Part shown: positions 46,489 through 57,559 of the stretch, piece after piece
How positions within the stretch are numbered: position 1 is the first letter of the stretch
Layout of the letters: each line of letters begins with the position of its first letter
DNA from: Erigeron canadensis
Lineage: Eukaryota > Streptophyta > Magnoliopsida > Asterales > Asteraceae
DNA: 64,000 bases
Assembly (NCBI RefSeq): GCF_010389155.1
Contig: NC_057767.1
Location: forward strand, 4,323,765 to 4,387,764
Direction: 5' to 3'
Position numbers and translations under genes: made by a program
Notes under the pieces: generated by a model
The model's input: the letters and a program-made list of their open reading frames with translations, nothing else
The model's database searches: none
What the model was told of the DNA's origin: nothing

Positions 46489-46925
46489 TATAACATAAAA
46501 ACACCGCTTGAATGGTTTCACTTGGTTTTTTGTAGATAGAAAAAAAGCACTTTAGCAGTCTCATTGTCACTTCGTTTGAGAAATAAACATAAAGAATTGT
46601 ACCGACATTTTGTTCTTTGATTTGAAGGTTAGAAGACATCAGCCAAGAATGAATCAGATTTTACTCAGATTTCACGAGACTTAAAACCTAATTTCCTGTG
46701 TTCATTTTCAAGAAGCCGTTATGGTCTCCTGAACGGCCAACTCAGCTCAAGTAATATCCTTCGGGTCTTCGGTATCTTTTCAAACGTGTTGTAAGCATTT
46801 CTCTTTATTCCAAATCAACACCCAACTTCCTAACTGTTTGTAAGAGATTTTATAGGGAAGAAACAATATGTTATTGGCGTCACTCTTAATTGATAACTAG
46901 CATAGAACGAATGATATATATATAT
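46489..46925. other. Intergenic DNA, no feature recognised
   Basis: No gene, splice pattern or bounded repeat that I can support. Confidence 0.5.
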
Positions 46926-47340
46926 ATATATATAGGGTAACACTCCGGTGATAACACTTTTAAAATAAGAACGGTGAGAACACCTTAAAAACATCATTTT
47001 GATGCATTAAAAGTCCATAAAACTAACATAGTGCATAACTAATTATCATTATTTAAGTGTTTAACAACACATTCATCCGTCAAAATCGAAATAATCATGT
47101 TTTTTGTTTTGTGCATCCATCTTGGATGCATATTCATCAAAATGATGCATCCAACAAAAAACGTGATTTTTTCGATTTTGATGAATCAATGTGTTGTTAA
47201 ACACATAAATAATGATAATTAGTTATGCACTATGTCAGCTTTATGGACTTTTAATGCATCAAAATGATGATTTTAAGGTATTCTCACCGTTCTTATTTTA
47301 AATCTGTTCTTATTTGATTGTCCCCATATATATATATAAA
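46926..47340. mobile_element. Fold-back MITE, about 400 bp, in TA-repeat flanks
   Basis: Nearly the whole segment is an imperfect palindrome: AAAATAAGAACGGTGAGAA, AAAAACATCATTTTGATGCA and TAGTGCATAACTAATTATC on the left recur inverted on the right (47180-47310), centred near 47130. Both sides are (TA)n, so the target duplication cannot be read. No coding capacity. Confidence 0.75.
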
Positions 47341-47578
47341 GAGAGGGGGATGAGAATATGTGACTGTCATGTATCTAACTTGGGTATAGAACCAATTAGG
47401 GGTTAGCAAAAACCGAACCGAAAAATCAAAAACTGAAAAAATATAATGAAAAAAATCGAAACAGAACGAAACCTATTGGTTTGGTTTTCGTTTTCAAAAA
47501 TCGAACAGATCGGTTCGGGTTTCGGTTTCATATGCTGAAAAACCTATAAAAACCGAACCAACTATATATTAACTTATG
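47341..47578. repeat. CCGAAC-rich dispersed repeat fragment
   Basis: GGGGTTAGCAAAAACCGAACC and ATCGGTTCGGGTTTCGG, like 7990-8120. The element is cut at about 47578 by the left LTR of copia A'. It is preceded by a copy of the dispersed repeat with TATCTAACTTGGGTATAG. Confidence 0.5.
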
Positions 47579-47705
47579 TATGAGGCCACAATCAATTTGC
47601 CATCTCATTAATCATCCGTATAAATAGATACATAATATTCACTAAACTACCCTCTAATATTTTGATATTTACATAAACAAATATAAATATATGGCTAGAC
47701 TAATA
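47579..47705 (-). repeat. 3' LTR of copia A'
   Basis: Matches 51497-51635 from GTA(T/C)GAGGC onward; ends ...GACTAATA before the C-rich complement of the polypurine tract (47707-47713). Confidence 0.83.
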
Positions 47706-47713
47706 TACCCCCT

Positions 47714-48261
47714 TAGTCTAAGGCATAGGACTACGGATGCTTAGACTCGAACGAAACTCTATGAAAAAGATCCAAGGCAGGCCTTTAGTGAAGATGTCAG
47801 CAATCTGGTACCGTGGGTCAACATGAAGAACACACACCCCACCACTGAGGCCTTTTGAATAGGGCCCATTGGAGAATGTCAGGGGCATATTTATGCTACG
47901 ATAGAAACATACCAGAAGCCGATCGGGTGACAGAAATCCCTGAAAAATAACTCAAGGGGCCTAAATATTTCATGGAAAATTCAGATGATAGGTGAGATAA
48001 AAGCTTTACCTTTAGAGCCAAGGTGGAGGTAATTAGGATGATGTCTTCGACATATAGGAGTAGGTATGCTGTTTGTTGACAATGTTTGTAAATAAAAAGT
48101 GAGTGATCACATGAACTATGGTGAAACCCCAGTCTTGAGACATAGTCTGTGAACCGTTGATACCAAGCCCGTGGAGCTTGTTTCAGCCCGTATAAAGATC
48201 GCTTGAGGCGACAGACATGGTTGGGTTTATGTGAGTTCCGGAACCCAAACGACTGATGCAT
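47714..48261 (-). pseudogene. Copia A' RT C-terminal half and RNase H remnant
   Basis: Minus strand 48261-47896 gives RRL-type RT with [16 protein letters not shown] and the active site as LLLYVEDIILIT: the second-position Asp of YVDD is Glu. Soon after FSGISVTRSASG the frame stops. The next recognisable piece is VLHVDPRYQIADIFTKGLP at 47785-47840, the very end of RNase H, so the catalytic part of RNase H has been deleted. Confidence 0.82.
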
Positions 48262-48273
48262 ATAGACCGTCTC

Positions 48274-49743
48274 TCAAAGATTGCCATGTAGGAACGCGTT
48301 TTTAACGTCGAGCTGATTAATTTCCCAGTTCTTGAGTAAGGCAATGCTCAACATAGTACTAATGATGGGAGGTTTTACTACGGGATTAAAGGTTTCAAAA
48401 CAGTTGGCACTAACCTGTTGTGCCCGCCCATCACAAACTAAATGCGCCTTGTAGCGCTTTAATGTCCCATATGATTTTGTTTTGTGTTTAAACAACCACA
48501 TATAACGAATAATATTCATGTCCAGGTGCCTAGGCACTATCTCCCAAGTATCATTATCAATAAGAGCACGAAACTCATCCGCGATGGTATGTCTCCGCAC
48601 AGGGTTATTAATAGCGTTGATAGACAATTTAAGGAGTAGTTCAATGGTGTTGGCATGGAGATTGAATGTGGGTTCTGGTTTAGAAATGCCAGACATACTA
48701 CGGGTGGTGATGGTATGTTGTGGCGGTGGAAAAGGCGGGGGCGAGGGTGGTGGAGGCGAGTTGGTTTCTGTTGGATGAGCGTTGGTGAGTGGGGGGATCG
48801 GGATTTGGTTTCGGATGAAAGGTAGACGAGAATAGGTTTGTAAGGGTGGGTCATTGGTGGTGGGTTGGTATCTAACAGAAGGTGAGGCGGATTTAGTTGG
48901 GGAGGTTGTTTGGTTTGTGACCGATAAATGGGTGGGAGAGGTGGAAGGTGTGTTGGAAGGGGAGGGGGAGGATGGTGAAGTTGGCTGCTCAGATTCGGTA
49001 GTAGATGAAGGCCACAAATTTGGGTGCAAATGGGAGGATAAGAAATCATATGTTGGTTTAGGGATGTTTAATTTGGCAAAGGGCAAAACCTGTTCGTCGA
49101 AAACCATATGACAGGAAAGGATAATTTTACGAGTAGACAACTTGTAACATTTATACCCCCTATGATCAGAGGGGTATCCAAGAAAGACACAAGGAGTGGA
49201 ACGATTTTTTAGTTTGTGAATAGAAGTGGATGGAGTGAGTGGGTAGCATAAACACCCGAAGGTTCGAAGGTGTGAGTAAGAGGGAGATTTTTGAAATAAA
49301 AGAGACGTATGGGTGTGATGACTTTTGGATTTATATGGAAGGATGTTAAGAAGATAGGTGGCCATTTGGAGAGCATGATGCCAAAAGGTGGAAGGAAGAG
49401 AGGCATGGGTAAGAAGAGTTCGAATCATGTTGTTGATGAAACAGATTTTTCGTTTGGCTTTACCATTTTGAGGGGAGGTATACGAATGCGAGAACCGAAA
49501 AACCATGCCATTTTGAGTGCAAAACTGATGAAACACTTTGTTATTATATTCGGTGCCATTGTCACATTGCATGGATTTGATTGAACAATTAAATTGAGTG
49601 TAGATGTGTTTATGAAAGTTAAGAAATATAGAAAAAACAGATGATTTATTGACAAGATGGTAAGTCCATAAGTAATTGGTGAAATCATCAAGAAATAAGA
49701 TATAATAATGATGCCCCCCGGTGCTGGTGACGGTAAGGTCCAA
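48274..49743 (-). pseudogene. Copia A' integrase core to RT N-terminus (489 open codons)
   Basis: The longest open frame of the family: LDLTVTSTGGHHYYILFLDDF, QCDNGTEYNN, ASLPSTFWHHALQMATYL, FGCLCYPLTPSTSIHKL, a Ser/Pro/Thr-rich linker, NDTWEIVPRH and NQLDVKNAFLHGNL. The third integrase acid is changed: the site reads PQNGKAKRK where the family pattern is NGxAER, a Glu to Lys change. Even though the frame is open, the integrase should be inactive. It continues into the RT part at 47896-48261 after a break near 48265. Confidence 0.85.
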
Positions 49744-49749
49744 AGGTCA

Positions 49750-51303
49750 CTATGAATCCAAAAGACATACGAGTAAAAGATAAAGATTCATTAAATGGAA
49801 GTTTAATATGTTTGCCAAAAATACAAGATTGACATAGCGCTTATTATCAAATCTATCAACTGGAATAAAGTTTTGATTATTCAAAGTTCGTAAAGATGAG
49901 TCCCCACGATGGCCTAAACTGTGATGCCAAAGATCTTGAGAAAGGGTTGCAAAGACGGATGAAAGAGTGACTTGTGAAGACAACAATGATAGCGGGTATA
50001 GATCTCCGGTGCTATCACATCGGAGGGTAGGAATCCGCGTCTTGATATCCTTTACAAGAAAACCGAATGCGTTAAATTCAATAGAGATGTTATTATCTGT
50101 GGTTAAACAATGAACAAATAGTAGGTTTTTAATGATTAAAGGAGAAAAAAGGATATTGTTTATTTTAAGGGGTGGTTAAGGTGGCTTAAGGGTAGTGTGG
50201 CCGGTGGCATGAACTGGGATGTGTGAGCCATTGCTACGACAATGTTTGGTGTACTAGTATCGACATGAGTTGAGTGATTACCTGGCGAATGAGACATATG
50301 CGAAGTAGCTCTCGAGTCAGCGTACCATGTTGGATCCGGGTGTAAGTTTAGTGCTGCCAAAGATTGATGAATGTTGGTCAGTGTGTAATAATTGGGTTGA
50401 TAACCTGGTGGTGCAACCCCGAGTTTCCAGCAAAAGGGGAACCCCTCCCATGTCCAGGAGCATTAGGAGTAGTCGGGTAGGGGACCGGAGGTGGGTTCCA
50501 AGGCTGTTGAGAATAACATGGGGTGTATGGCTGAGGATACCAAGTTTGTGAGGGATAGCCTCGGCCACGAGACCGACCGTGACCTCGGAAACGTCCCCCA
50601 CGCCCCTTGCCGCGAGGAGTATAATCCGAAGAAACACGACCGACCGATTAGGTAGTGGGTTGAACAGGTTGTGGTTCGGCGACAGTAGGGGAAGCTGGTG
50701 GTGCTGGGGGAGCAGCAAGAAAAACTGAATGAGAGGAACCTTGATTTGCTTGACGGGATTCTTCCATAAGTAACTGTGATCTAGCACCATAGAAATCTAG
50801 TAAGGGGTTTGTTGAATGATGGACGCAACGGTGCTAAACCTATCATTGAGATGAGAAATAATCTGAAGAACCAATCGCTTCTCGAATACAAGGGAGCTAA
50901 CATTCACCGGTCAGTCGCAATTTACTTCACTTCTTGACAGTACGAAGATATGTCAGGGAAGGAATTCAACTTGGTGGTGGAAAACTTATTTTCCAGTTCT
51001 GGTACTTGCATTATCATGAAAAATCATCTCCAGTGTTTCCCATCCACATTGGGCAGTGGTATTCGGCTTTAGAATAGTCTGTAGGAGGTCGGTTGAAATA
51101 GTTGCATAAAGCCGTTGAAGCACTATTGAATCAATACGATCCCAGTTGGTTGGTTTTTCAACAGCCTTGCCTGAAGGGGTCGGTTTTTCGGGAGAGGCGG
51201 CAGAAGAGTCTGTGGGAGAAGGGATGATGTGGTCGATGGCTTCGTAAGCAAGACAATGGGTTATGAAAAGTTGTCTCCAAGAAATATACTCGCTGCTATT
51301 CAT
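49750..51303 (-). pseudogene. Copia A' gag, protease and pre-integrase
   Basis: 50986-51303 gag core (MNSSEYISWRQLF...), 50160-50790 the Pro-rich/RG-rich part in shifted frames and the protease start WYADSRATSHM, 49750-49986 pre-integrase LWHHSLGHRGDSSLRTLN. Several frameshifts separate them. The DSRA protease variant is shared with element A, so it is probably ancestral to these two copies. Confidence 0.8.
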
Positions 51304-51496
51304 CTCAAGTGTGACGGGGATGAGACAGCGGTTGCTGGGTGAAGAGATGCCATAGTGTTAGATGAAGTATGATAGCAGATCTGTTGATAGAAAAAAAAAG
51401 GTAGAGAAGAGAAGAAGCAAACGAAATATGAAGGGTAGGGTTTGGCGATGGTGGCAATAGGGTTTGCGCAGGGAGGTGGCTAAACTCGTGATACCA

Positions 51497-51635
51497 TGAT
51501 AGAATTGGTACGAGGCGAAAATCAATCTGCCATCTCGTTAATCATCAATATAAATAGATACAGAATATTTACTAAACTACCCTCTAATATTGTGATATTT
51601 ACATAAACAAATATAAATATATGGCTAGACTAATA
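51497..51635 (-). repeat. 5' LTR of copia A'
   Basis: 139 bp, starts TGATAGAATTGG after a primer binding site reading TGGTATCACGAG on the minus strand; nearly identical to the LTR at 7449-7587. Confidence 0.85.
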
Positions 51636-51644
51636 ATATTGTGG

Positions 51645-51812
51645 TTCGCTAACGAGGTGAGTGTAACATTGAAATATTTGAGACCTTTTCGTATAGGTGT
51701 TTGACAACAGCCTTCCCCTGAGCAACGCCCATCTGGTACATCCACTGGTCCGCTGCAATTTGCAACACATCTGCTGAAATAGTTGTCCCCTACCCATTCA
51801 ATAAATTTGCAA
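51645..51812 (-). pseudogene. Orphan WAK exon 1 fragment
   Basis: Minus translation gives EWVGDNYFS-like, CVANCSGPVDVPDGRCSGEG and CCQTPIRKGLKYFNVTL, part of the galacturonan-binding domain. It matches copy III (56540-56705) better than I or II, for example TTTTCGTATAGGTGT. It starts a few bases right of the copia A' LTR and ends abruptly before a GGTGGT-rich stretch. No kinase or EGF exon accompanies it. It is the relic of a further WAK copy or a captured fragment. Confidence 0.8.
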
Positions 51813-52022
51813 TTTCCGTCGCGGGAGGATCATGATGGTGGCCGGAGATGACGGTGGTGGTGGTGATGGTGGTTGTACAACTTACACATGTGTAAGTCGT
51901 GGTGGCGGTGGTCACCGGAGGATCATGGTGGTGGTGGTGGTGGTGGTTGAGATGGTGAAAAATGAATGATTGAGAAGTGTCCCTAGTGTCCTTGTTTTAA
52001 AAGTGTCCTTATATATATATAT
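51813..52022. repeat. GGTGGT-rich low-complexity DNA
   Basis: Runs of GGTGGTGGTGATGGTGG on the plus strand, unlike its AT-rich surroundings. Similar patches occur at 55045-55110 and 63735-63810; such blocks are frequent inside non-autonomous plant Helitrons, but no ends are clear here. Confidence 0.5.
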
Positions 52023-52027
52023 AAATA

Positions 52028-52402
52028 TATAGGGGAGCCTTATTTTGAGAACCCATTTTTTTGTAAGAACCGTAAGAACTCCTAATATTTTTATTAGATT
52101 ACATGGTTTTTTTGTTCATTCACATGTGAAACGTTATAAAAATATATGTTGCAGAAGAAATTTTTTTTCAAAACCTTACATATAGCCGTTTGTCACATGT
52201 GAACAGAAAATGTGAACAAATTCATTCACAAGTTCATAAAAAGCTACTTTCAAAGTTTCATAAAAAAGTTTCTTCTACAACATACCTTTTTATATCAATT
52301 CACATGTAAATGAGCAAAAAAACATGTGAACAAGTATATTATCTAAGAGTTCTCATGGTTTTTAAAAAAAAAATGGTTCTCAAAATAAGGAAACTCTATA
52401 TA
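52028..52402. mobile_element. Fold-back MITE with GAGAACC ends
   Basis: The left end AGCCTTATTTTGAGAACCCA and the right end, whose complement reads TTATTTTGAGAACCATTTTT, form an imperfect long inverted repeat; internal GTTCATTCACATGTGAA blocks also recur inverted. Flanked by TATATA, so no clear target duplication. Confidence 0.65.
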
Positions 52403-53018
52403 AGGAAACTCTCAAAATAAGGAAACTCTATATATATTTGGGTTCAAAGTAGGAAGTTTCTTAAAAGGCATCCATGGCATGCTCTAGACCACCTTCTGAA
52501 CGGTTCCAAACCCTTTGCCTGATGTTGGGTCTTTCACCTAAATGCACCCATGCTATTCACACCTTATTGTATGATTCTAATACGAAATGTTAGACTAAAG
52601 TGTACCACCGTACGTACAACTAAGTTGCAGTGATACCAACTTAAGTACATAGTGATACAGTTTAAGTTGTACTGAGATACAACTTGAGAAAAAATAAATC
52701 TTATTGAACACATGTCAATATTATTGTTCTATTACGTTTGTTTTCAAAAACCAAACAGTGGTTCAGTTTTTGGTTTTTCTAACTATTGAAGCAAACGGAA
52801 CTGTACGCATCCATGTTACGAACTACATATACCTTTAGAAATTTTAGAAACTATTACAAAGTTATAAGAAAATACAAAGCTTTTATTTCATCTCTTGAAC
52901 TCCAAGTAAGCTATATATTAACGATCTCAAAATAGATGAACACTTAAATCAGCACTTTAACCTAATTAGCTATATTTGTGCACACTGAAACGGTTGAGAC
53001 CAAAAGAAACATCGATGT
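52403..53018. other. 3' flank of WAK III, no feature recognised
   Basis: No gene seen. The right part should hold the WAK III 3' untranslated region; no poly(A) signal is assigned. Confidence 0.45.
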
Positions 53019-54222
53019 TTAACGTGGTTTGTTTTCTCCAAATGCCAAGTCCGTGCTACATGAGGAAGTTTCCCATTCATTAGTAGTGTATGAAACTAGT
53101 GGGACATCATAAAGATCAGACTGCTCGACTTCTAGGACTAAACTTTGAGTCTCTTCATCTGTTTGTTGTTGAAGCCAAGGATGAGATAACTTCCTCATGC
53201 CCTCTAGCTCCGCCGCTACTTCTTTCATTGTAGGTCTATCACAGCCTTGTGAACTAAGACATCTTTTTATGAGATTACCTATCGCTTGTAACTGCTCAAG
53301 AGTCCCTTCACGTAAGAGTCTAGGTTCAACAATTTCAAATAAGCGGTTTTCTTTGATTGAATTGACAAAGTAACTGGCTAAATTTTTTTCAGTATTGTTT
53401 CTGTCAACACCAATGGGCTTTTTCCCGGTTATGAGCTCTGTAAGGACCACTCCAAAGCTATAAACATCACTTTTTTCAGTTAGCTGACTTGTGTTGAAGT
53501 ATTCTGGGTCTAAATACCCAAGCGTTCCTTGAATAAGTGTGGTTACCTGGTCATGATCTAATGGAACTAACCTTGATGCACCAAAATCTGAAATTTTAGC
53601 AGTGTAGTTGTCATCTATTAGTATGTTGGTCGACTTGACATCCCTATGGATGATTGGCATAATAGTTTCCGAATGAAGGTATGCAAGTGCACCAGCAGTT
53701 TCAACAGCTACCCTCAACCGGTTATCCCAAGATAACCAACCCGCTCCGCCCGATCTATAGTGAAGATGATGGAAAAGAGTGTTGTTGGATATGAATTCGT
53801 AAACTAGTACAGGGACCTCCTCTTCCAAGCAACACCCAAAAGCTTTACCACATTTCGATGGATGACTTGTGTAACTATCATAATTTCATTGATAAATTGC
53901 TCTGCCTGGCCACCATCCACTAGTTTAGATTTCTTCACCGCAACCACACGTTCATCAGATAATACTCCCTTGTACACTACTCCATATCCACCTCGTCCAA
54001 TAATTTGGTCTTGAGAATAGTTATTGGTGGCTTTTCGAAGCTGTTGAGTGCTAAACAAAGCCATCGCCTCATGAGAACCTTGTGAGTTAAGCTTTTGTTT
54101 TAATAACACACCCCCGTTTTGCTCAAAGAACTTTTCTCGGAGTTTAGTTAGCTTTCTTCTTCTTACACCAAAGAAAAGCACCATTATCCCAGATAATATT
54201 GCAAAAAGGCCTAACGCCATTG
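53019..54222 (-). pseudogene. WAK III exon 3: membrane helix and kinase, frameshifted
   Basis: AMALGLFAILSGIMVLFFGV helix, basic stop-transfer RRRKLTK, IGRGGYGVVYKG, VAVKKSK; one-base loss near 53835; then [88 protein letters not shown] and a tail ending AFGENKPR at the stop 53019-53021. Confidence 0.87.
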
Positions 54223-54357
54223 CTACATATGAGTTGAAAATGAAAAGCACTTAGAAAGGATAATCATTGTAGTCAGTTTCAGGAGAACAAAGTTTTTGAT
54301 AGCTAATTTAATTTTCAAGGTGTCAATTTTTTTCATACTTTTATGAGAGAATATTAC

Positions 54358-54540
54358 CTATAACGAATATGGTCCAAGAAAACTTAGAAGCTTTAGAAGA
54401 AGCTTCCACAGCTTGACAATCATTCTGTATTGTTGCATTACCATCAGTTCCCGGTTTACACGTACAATTGTAGCTCCCCAGAGTATTATTGCAGATACCA
54501 TAACAAGGGTAGGTTCCTGGATCCTCACACTCGTTGATGT
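54358..54540 (-). CDS. WAK III exon 2: calcium-binding EGF
   Basis: 183 bp, acceptor TTTTCAG, donor GTAATA. DINECEDPGTYPCYGICNNT, CTCKPGTDGN, then SWTIFVI starting the membrane helix. Intact. Confidence 0.87.
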   Translation of the reverse strand, partial: TSTSVRIQEPTLVMVSAIILWGATIVRVNRELMVMQQYRMIVKLWKLLLKLLSFLGPYSL

Positions 54541-56259
54541 CTGAAAATAAATGGAGCTTCTCATGCACAACACAACAAAAATTTACTTAAATTATAAGCA
54601 ATAACTTGATCTAAGAGACATTTTGCATGAACGCTTATGTGTTCATTTATTATGGTTGTCAATATTCGACGTAATTTGAAACCCGACTTGAAACCGTCTT
54701 GAAAAAAATCCGGTCAGAATTGGGTATATTTGACTTACTAATCCGTCAACTAGCCACCTAATCTTTTTTGGGGTGGGATTCGGGTTGGAATATTCGACCT
54801 TCAAGTCGACCTGCTAACCTCATATCTTTTTAAATTAATTCTTATATAATATCTTTTGTTTTAATGAATAAATGATTGGGCCCCTATGAATTTTATGGAT
54901 TAAATTTAATATGTGAGTGTTCCACACCTAAGCTTAGGTACCCGACAACCTTATATTACCATCTACCATATATGAGATATTAGAAACAAAATATAAGTTG
55001 ATTATCTTAATGCATCTACTAAAACTAGAAGAGTGCTCGCGCAACGTGACGGCGACGGCGGTCTAATGGTGGCGTTGACTGATAGTGATGGCAGTGACTA
55101 TTAGTGGCGGTGCACGCATCGAGTAGTGTATGTTAATGTAATGTAATCAATGTACAAGTGGTAGTGAAACTATTTTAGAATATAAGGCTTTTAGATGTAA
55201 ATTAGTTAATTATGAGCAATTTGAGTAATCTTTTATAAGTCTTTTTAAAAGAGGGTTTATTAAGGACAATTAGGTTATTTGTAATATCCTTTCTTGTTTT
55301 TTTTTGAAACTTTTCAACAAGTTAGGTTAAAGAATTTTTATAATGTAATAAAGATATACATATTGGATAATTTGAGTCACAAACTTATAATATATCTTTA
55401 AATTCGTACTATACAGTAATATACAAAATGATATAAAAATAAATATATATAATAATATATTATATATAGGCATTGTCATATGTATTAAACTATAATAATT
55501 GTTGATTCATTGTTTTTCAACTGGCTCGAACGAGTTTGCAACTCGCCTTGGCTCAGACCGAGCCACACCCCAATTGGGAGCAAATAAAAGTTACTTACAA
55601 AGTCGTCTCGTGTTTGTTATAATTAGTTCGTTTCATGACTCGTAAAAGTCTAATAACCATTATATTATATTCTTAAAATGAATATTTAAATTTGTGATAA
55701 TCAATAATAATATAACTTTTCTTTGTTATATTTTACAAACATAATGATGATTAATGTATTATTTATTGTTTTTTGATAATAAAGAAAATGAGTGATTAAT
55801 TTTTAAAAATAATATTGTAAGGAATATAGTAACTTCGCTTATAATCTTTATTATTAAACACACTTGAGTTAATATTGTAACTTGTAAGGAATATAGTAAC
55901 TTCGTTTATAATCTTTATAATTAAACACACTTGAGTTAAAACCAATTTGTTTGACTCACCAACCCATATTAATCAGATCAATCCGGATCGGGTCCAGATT
56001 GAAATTTTTTATATGAAACTTTTGGTAGCTCGGGTTAAGGCTAAAGATTTTCAACCCGACAATCTGTTGCGAGTCGAACCGGGTTGACCCGATTGACTGC
56101 CCTATGACACGTTTGCTAGCCTTGTCACGTAGGATTTTGTTTTATGTGACCTCTTTATGCCTTCTTGCATTGTGCAAATGATATCTAATTAAGCATGACA
56201 TAACTGTCTAAACGCTAGCATAAAATTTATTTCGTCACTGATTCAACCAGGAAACTTAC
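54541..56259 (-). other. WAK III intron 1 with repeat DNA
   Basis: 1.7 kb, about half the length of intron 1 in copies I and II, and without their CACTA and hAT elements. Holds a CCCGAC/GGGTTGACCCG-rich repeat with ends near 54652 and 56105, a dispersed-repeat copy (54890-55000), and a GC-rich Helitron-like patch starting at about 55018 (the reverse strand ends ...CTTCTAGT). Confidence 0.45.
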
Positions 56260-57154
56260 CTTGACAGCCTTGATCAAGATATGGGTTACCCTCATAACCG
56301 TTGTTGCATTTACATCGATAGCCTCCACCATCTACATCGTAGCAATGACTATTCTGTTTGCATTCCGTAGCCTGAGTGCAATTTTGGTCGCGTCTGATAA
56401 CCCAATCGACCACAACTTGAACATTCGCCTCGGCCCTGGTCTCTAAGCCTGAGGTTCTAGACAAATCGCTGGCCCCAAGAAACTTAAAAGTGCTTACGTC
56501 ACCAAGGAACGCATAGCCGCAGTCATTGATGGACCAAATATCCCTGTGGTTCCTTAACGAGATGAGTGTAACATTGTAATATTTGAGACCTTTTCGTATA
56601 GGTGTCTGACAACAGCCTTCCCCTGAGCAACGCCCATCTTGTACATCCACTAGACCGCTGCAATTTGCAACACATCCGCTGAAATAGTTGTCGCCTACCC
56701 ATTCTATAAGAGCAAGATCATCACACCCAATGACTGTGAACATATTCTTCTCTGAGAAAGTGAATACGTCGTCTCCCAAGCTAGTCCAATAATAATAGTC
56801 CTTGGTTACATTTCCATTAATGTCATAGCATTTATAACTAACTCCAGTATTAATGCGCAAGTCTGAATCAGACATGCTGTATATTTCGATGTTGCTGGAT
56901 CCGAGGAACAACTTAGGGGGCTTTACGGACGTCTTACAAGTAACGTAGAATGAGTCGTCTAGGGAACAACCTGTGTCATTGCCAATACCAAAAGGGTAAG
57001 GAACTGTAATATCTCCGCAAGTGGATGAACAGTTGGGTTTTGATATGTTACTCATACTACTCGAGTTGGAACCTCGAAGAGTTCCTAAAGATATTGTTGT
57101 AAATGGTAATGTAAAGAGACACATGATAATGAAGTGAAGAAGCATGTTTCCCAT
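56260..57154 (-). CDS. WAK III exon 1: signal peptide, GUB_WAK and first EGF
   Basis: Fully open 895 bp. MGNMLLHFIIMCLFTLPFTT signal peptide, CSSTCGDITVPYPFGIGND, a Cys-rich middle (CSGEGCCQTPIRKGL), the C-terminal WAK region (WSINDCGYAFLGDV, DWVIRRDQNCTQATECK) and EGF-like CYDVDGGGYRCKCNNGYEG. The start is the first ATG and aligns with the other copies. Ends CAAG|GTAAG, giving CQD-INEC with exon 2. Confidence 0.88.
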
Positions 57155-57295
57155 TTCTATCTAGCTTTGTTTATGAGGGTTTTTTTTTCTTTTGTGTGTG
57201 TGTTATATTCAATTTTTAACAGTGTTCAGTGCAATAAATAGAGTGGCTGCAGATAAGTAGTATACCCAACACGTACAAAGGGGATGTAAACGGAC
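57155..57295 (-). promoter_or_regulatory. WAK III proximal promoter
   Basis: TATCTAGCTTTGTTTATGAG, T-rich run, AACAGTGTTCAGTGCAATAA and ACCCAACACGTACAAAGGG, matching the other WAK upstream regions. Continuity is lost at about 57295 and resumes at about 58340. Confidence 0.6.
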
Positions 57296-57440
57296 GACGA
57301 CAACGACACCGATATTCAATCCCGGCAAAAACCGGGGTTTGAGGGAGGTATGATGTAGACAGACCTTAACTCTACTCAACGGTAGAGAGGCTGTTTCAGA
57401 TCCACTTAGTGGAAGGGACTTTGGCCCAAAAATGAAAAAT
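57296..57440. repeat. Possible SINE-like fragment
   Basis: GGGAGGTATGATGTAGACAG followed by ACC..AC and GGTAGAGAGGCTGTTTC resembles the body of plant Au-type SINEs. The RNA polymerase III boxes and ends are not clear, so this is tentative. Confidence 0.35.
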
Positions 57441-57559
57441 AGGGTTAGATCTACCGGTGTGGAAGCTTAACCAAAAGGGAATAATCTCGATTTCAAGCTC
57501 GATCCCAATCTGAAGCACAAATTCAGATCTCATATTTTTTTACTATTGAGAAAGGAGAG

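Larger units (their letters stand above)
47579..51635 (-). mobile_element. Ty1/copia element A', second copy of family A
   Basis: Minus-strand element of 4.06 kb with LTRs at 51497-51635 (5') and 47579-47705 (3', lacking about 11 outer bases). The LTRs differ at about ten of 127 positions by eye, so it is much older than copia B. The gag-PR-INT-RT order is preserved, but most of RNase H is deleted. No target duplication is visible: the left flank is CCGAAC repeat and the right flank is a WAK exon scrap. Confidence 0.87.
53019..57154 (-). pseudogene. WAK-like receptor kinase, copy III (one frameshift)
   Basis: The best-preserved copy: exons 56260-57154, 54358-54540 and 53019-54222, all with proper splice sites and phases (CQ-DINEC; TIFVI-AMALGLFAILSG). 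Encodes signal peptide, galacturonan-binding domain, two EGF modules, one membrane helix and an RD Ser/Thr kinase; such receptors sit in the plasma membrane, bind pectin and signal in growth or defence. The only lesion seen is loss of one base near 53835, in the region before VPVLVYEF (...KLLG|CCLEEE expected), which shifts the frame between kinase subdomains III and V. It could be a true mutation or an assembly error; if the latter, this is a functional gene. Its C-terminal tail is longer than in copies I and II. Confidence 0.87.

Noticed and set aside
51813..51970. Glycine-rich protein exon from GGTGGT repeats
   Set aside because: Low-complexity DNA with no long open frame and no splice sites; similar patches recur in non-coding repeats.
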